DNA from: Xanthobacteraceae bacterium | GTDB lineage: Bacteria > Pseudomonadota > Alphaproteobacteria > Rhizobiales > Xanthobacteraceae | DNA: 24,134 bases | Reading direction: 5' to 3' | Assembly (NCBI GenBank): GCA_030037185.1 | Contig: JASHRR010000911.1 | Location: forward strand, 1-24,134 | In this document: positions 22,669 through 24,134 of the stretch, piece after piece | Layout: each line of letters begins with the position of its first letter | Position numbering within the stretch: the first letter of the stretch is position 1 | Program-made: the position numbers and the translations under genes | Notes under the pieces: generated by a model | What the model was told of the DNA's origin: nothing | What the model saw: the letters and a program-made list of their open reading frames with translations, nothing else | Database searches by the model: none

Positions 22669-23535
22669 GTGGCAAATGCACCCGATAGGTCGGTCGCCAA
22701 ACAGCCTGCGCCAGCGGCGCCAGGCGGCGCGGGCAGGACTGGCCTGCGCATCCCTGGGCGCTCAAATCGCCCGCGGCGCTATGAGGCTACCCTGATCGGG
22801 GGCGGCAGCGTGCTGCTGTTCTTGATCGTCTGGCAGGCCGCAGCGTCGGCACGGCTGGTCCCGCCATTGTTCCTACCGGGGCCGCTCGACATCGTCGACG
22901 CATTCGTCGTGCTGTTCGCGCAGGGCCAGATCTGGAACGACATCTGGGTCAGCGGCCAAGAGCTGGTGTATGGCTACGGGTTGGCCGTGCTCATCGGGCT
23001 GCCGCTGGGCCTGTTGATGGGCTGGTACCGGCGGCTGAACTACGCGCTCGACCCGTTCATCAACTTCTTTTACAGCACGCCACGGGTCGCGCTGCTACCG
23101 CTGCTGATTCTCTGGTTCGGCATCGGGATTTGGTCGAAGATCGCGGTGGTGTTCCTGGGCTCGTTCTTCCCGATCGTGATCAACACGATCGCGGGCGTCC
23201 GTAACCTCGACGCTGGCCTGATCAAGACGTCCCGGTCGTTCGGCGCTACGGACGCCCAGATCTTCCGGACGCTGGCGCTGCCGGGCTCGGTGCCGTTCAT
23301 CCTGGCCGGCTTGCGGCTCGCTGTGGGCCACGCGCTGATCGGGGTGATCGTCGGCGAGCTGGTGGCGGCACAGGCTGGCGTCGGGCTGATGATGGCGAAG
23401 GCCGGAGCCACCTTCCAAACCTCCAAAGTGTTCGCCGGACTGATCATCGTCGCCGGCACCGGCATCATCACCACCGGCATCTTGCAGCGCATCGAGCACC
23501 GCTTCCAGGCATGGAAACCTCAAAACGACGGCTAA
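22669..23535 (+). CDS. ABC importer permease (SsuC/TauC-like)
   Basis: This 288-residue inner-membrane permease has an N-terminal Pro/Ala-rich cytoplasmic tail (about 1-38) and about six membrane segments starting with 'ATLIGGGSVLLFLIVWQAAA'. A 'LVPPLFLPGP' periplasmic loop follows, and the EAA-type loop 'KTSRSFGATDAQIFRTLALPGSVPFILAGL' contacts the ATPase. The GTG start has GAGGAG six nucleotides upstream and overlaps no other gene; a longer ATG frame from 22603 lies inside the ATPase gene. It completes the lipoprotein-ATPase-permease set. Its stop codon is only about 5 nt from the hairpin marking the end of the IS607 remnant, so the insertion has just missed the coding sequence. Confidence 0.9.
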   Translation: MANAPDRSVAKQPAPAAPGGAGRTGLRIPGRSNRPRRYEATLIGGGSVLLFLIVWQAAASARLVPPLFLPGPLDIVDAFVVLFAQGQIWNDIWVSGQELVYGYGLAVLIGLPLGLLMGWYRRLNYALDPFINFFYSTPRVALLPLLILWFGIGIWSKIAVVFLGSFFPIVINTIAGVRNLDAGLIKTSRSFGATDAQIFRTLALPGSVPFILAGLRLAVGHALIGVIVGELVAAQAGVGLMMAKAGATFQTSKVFAGLIIVAGTGIITTGILQRIEHRFQAWKPQNDG

Positions 23536-23540
23536 CTGAC

Positions 23541-23557
23541 CAAGGGCTCCGCCCTTG
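23541..23557 (-). repeat. 7-bp hairpin at probable IS607 right end
   Basis: CAAGGGC (23541-23547) and GCCCTTG (23551-23557) pair perfectly around TCC. No T-run follows on either strand, so an intrinsic terminator is unlikely. Its position 70 nt beyond the TnpB stop, on the TnpB 3' side, fits the hairpin at the right end of IS200/IS605/IS607-type elements, which also forms the 3' part of the TnpB guide RNA scaffold. Confidence 0.5.
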
Positions 23558-23628
23558 ATATCCCTTACGCGTGAGGATGCCTAAACGTATTGAAGAAGCC
23601 GACACCGCTTTCCACAACCTACTCAAAG

Positions 23629-23925
23629 CTAGGCAGCGTTGCTGTCTGGTAGCTGCTTCGCCGCGGGCAGTTTCACTCGCGGCCTGCGCCGTGCGCCAGC
23701 GCTCCCCTCTCCATAGCCTACGGCAGCTGCCTTCAACGCCGCAAAGCTCTCGGCGTATTTCTCAAGATTGCGAGCCGCGTTTAGATCGCGGTCGCATTCA
23801 AAACCGCAGGCGTCGCACCTGAAGGTGCGTTCGTTCAAATCCAGCGTATCTTTAACCACGCTGCAGCAAGAGCAAATCTTGCTTGAAGGAGACCAGCGGT
23901 CAGCGACCACTTCGAACCGTAGAGT
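23629..23925 (-). pseudogene. tnpB: TnpB C-terminal fragment
   Basis: Only about 95-100 residues of TnpB remain. They include 'VVADRWSPSSKICSCC', a zinc ribbon with Cys pairs C-x2-C (23874-23863) and C-x2-C (about 23817-23806), and the RuvC-III motif 'CDRDLNAARNL' containing the last catalytic Asp. A basic tail ending near 'VKLPAAKQ' follows. The N-terminal domain and the first two RuvC acidic residues are absent, so no nuclease activity is expected. The frame continues rightward to 24084 only as an out-of-frame reading of tnpA. In intact elements the guide RNA overlaps this 3' end and runs to the element end. Confidence 0.75.
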
Positions 23926-24134
23926 CTCGACTTGTAAACGTGGTATCTTCGCCGCGATTGAGGATAACCACCTCAACGTTGCGTGCTTGGCAAATCGCCA
24001 AGACCACTTCAGCCCCACACCGGAGCAGGCGATCCTTGTGCGTGATGACCAGCCGACCGACTTTGCTATCCACGATTTCGTCAAGCAGGCGCTTTTGTCC
24101 CTTCTTGCGGTAATTCATGCCCGAACCGAGATCG
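23916..24134 (-). pseudogene. tnpA: IS607 TnpA serine-recombinase fragment (partial)
   Basis: The frame is open to the right edge and reads 'DLGSGMNYRKKGQKRLLDEI', then 'GRLVITHKDRLLRCGAEVV', then 'NVEVVILNRGEDTTF', all hallmarks of the IS607-type transposase catalytic domain. After GEDTTF the family sequence stops and a short unrelated tail runs to a stop at 23900, where the TnpB remnant begins in another frame. The N-terminal MerR-like and catalytic-serine parts would lie outside the window. The C-terminal part of the domain is deleted. An ATG at 24118 is internal, not the real start. Confidence 0.75.

Larger units (their letters stand above)
23541..24134 (-). mobile_element. IS607-family element, internally deleted, runs off edge
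   Basis: Reading leftward from the right edge, the order is a TnpA (IS607 serine recombinase) segment, then the C-terminal end of TnpB, then a terminal hairpin next to the ABC permease stop codon. The distal half of tnpA and most of tnpB are missing and the two remaining parts are joined at about 23915-23930. The left end of the element lies outside the window. It is a non-autonomous remnant. Confidence 0.7.

Noticed and set aside
23541..23557. Hairpin after the ABC permease as an intrinsic terminator
   Set aside because: No T-run on either side; its position at the TnpB 3' side fits the IS end better.
1..24134. CRISPR array, tRNA, rRNA or riboswitch
   Set aside because: No regularly spaced repeats, no tRNA-like T-arm/anticodon pattern and no recognisable riboswitch core were seen by eye; covariance-model searches could not be run.

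Overview
The window is GC-rich apart from one AT-rich pocket at positions 284-500. Start sites with AGGAGG-type ribosome binding sites, Tat/Sec-exported c-type cytochromes and many ABC-type solute-binding proteins suggest a soil or rhizosphere alphaproteobacterium of the Rhizobiales/Bradyrhizobium kind. That assignment is inference from gene style, not from a marker gene. The whole stretch looks like an accessory catabolic region. A serine resolvase decayed across three frames lies at the left (441-825), and an internally deleted IS607-family element lies at the right edge (about 23540-24134). No rRNA, tRNA, CRISPR array, housekeeping gene or transcriptional regulator was seen.

Layout. (1) 2-283 is the 3' end of an unrecognised gene, followed by an AT-rich island with a perfect dyad and GATAAT repeats, then the resolvase pseudogene. 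(2) 843-6519, all on the minus strand, encodes exported proteins. They are a conserved secreted protein of the TPDFSGIW type, a small mono-heme cytochrome c, a large protein joining a carnitine/carboxypeptidase-regulatory-like domain, a heme c site and a Vgb-like beta-propeller, and an exported metal-dependent amidohydrolase. (3) 7164-15007, on the plus strand, is a tightly packed six-gene operon with two ATGA overlaps. It encodes an enolase-superfamily (MLE-type) enzyme, a thiolase-fold protein, its DUF35 zinc-ribbon/OB partner, an NDP-forming acyl-CoA ligase, a solute-binding protein and a fused two-domain ABC permease. (4) 15485-17661 holds a conserved DUF2786-like protein and a second secreted protein related to the one at 5572-6519. 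The second one carries an EF-hand-like loop. (5) 18133-23535 is a divergent pair of transcription units. Leftward are a PBP2/NMT1-fold protein without a signal peptide and a Rieske oxygenase alpha subunit. Rightward is a complete TauABC/SsuABC-style ABC importer (lipoprotein, ATPase, permease).

How the genes may work together. The central operon reads as uptake of an organic acid, cycloisomerisation or epimerisation, CoA thioester formation, and C-C cleavage by a thiolase-fold/DUF35 pair. That pair resembles retro-aldolases of steroid side-chain breakdown as much as true thiolases. The right module reads as uptake and ring oxidation of an aromatic or heteroaromatic acid. The left module is periplasmic redox and hydrolysis. 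None of the substrates can be deduced from sequence alone.

The items most worth following up are the central aldolase/thiolase operon with no ABC ATPase gene, the leaderless binding-protein-fold gene beside the Rieske oxygenase, the EF-hand-like insertion, and the IS607 remnant that may still carry an omega-RNA-like end next to the ABC permease.
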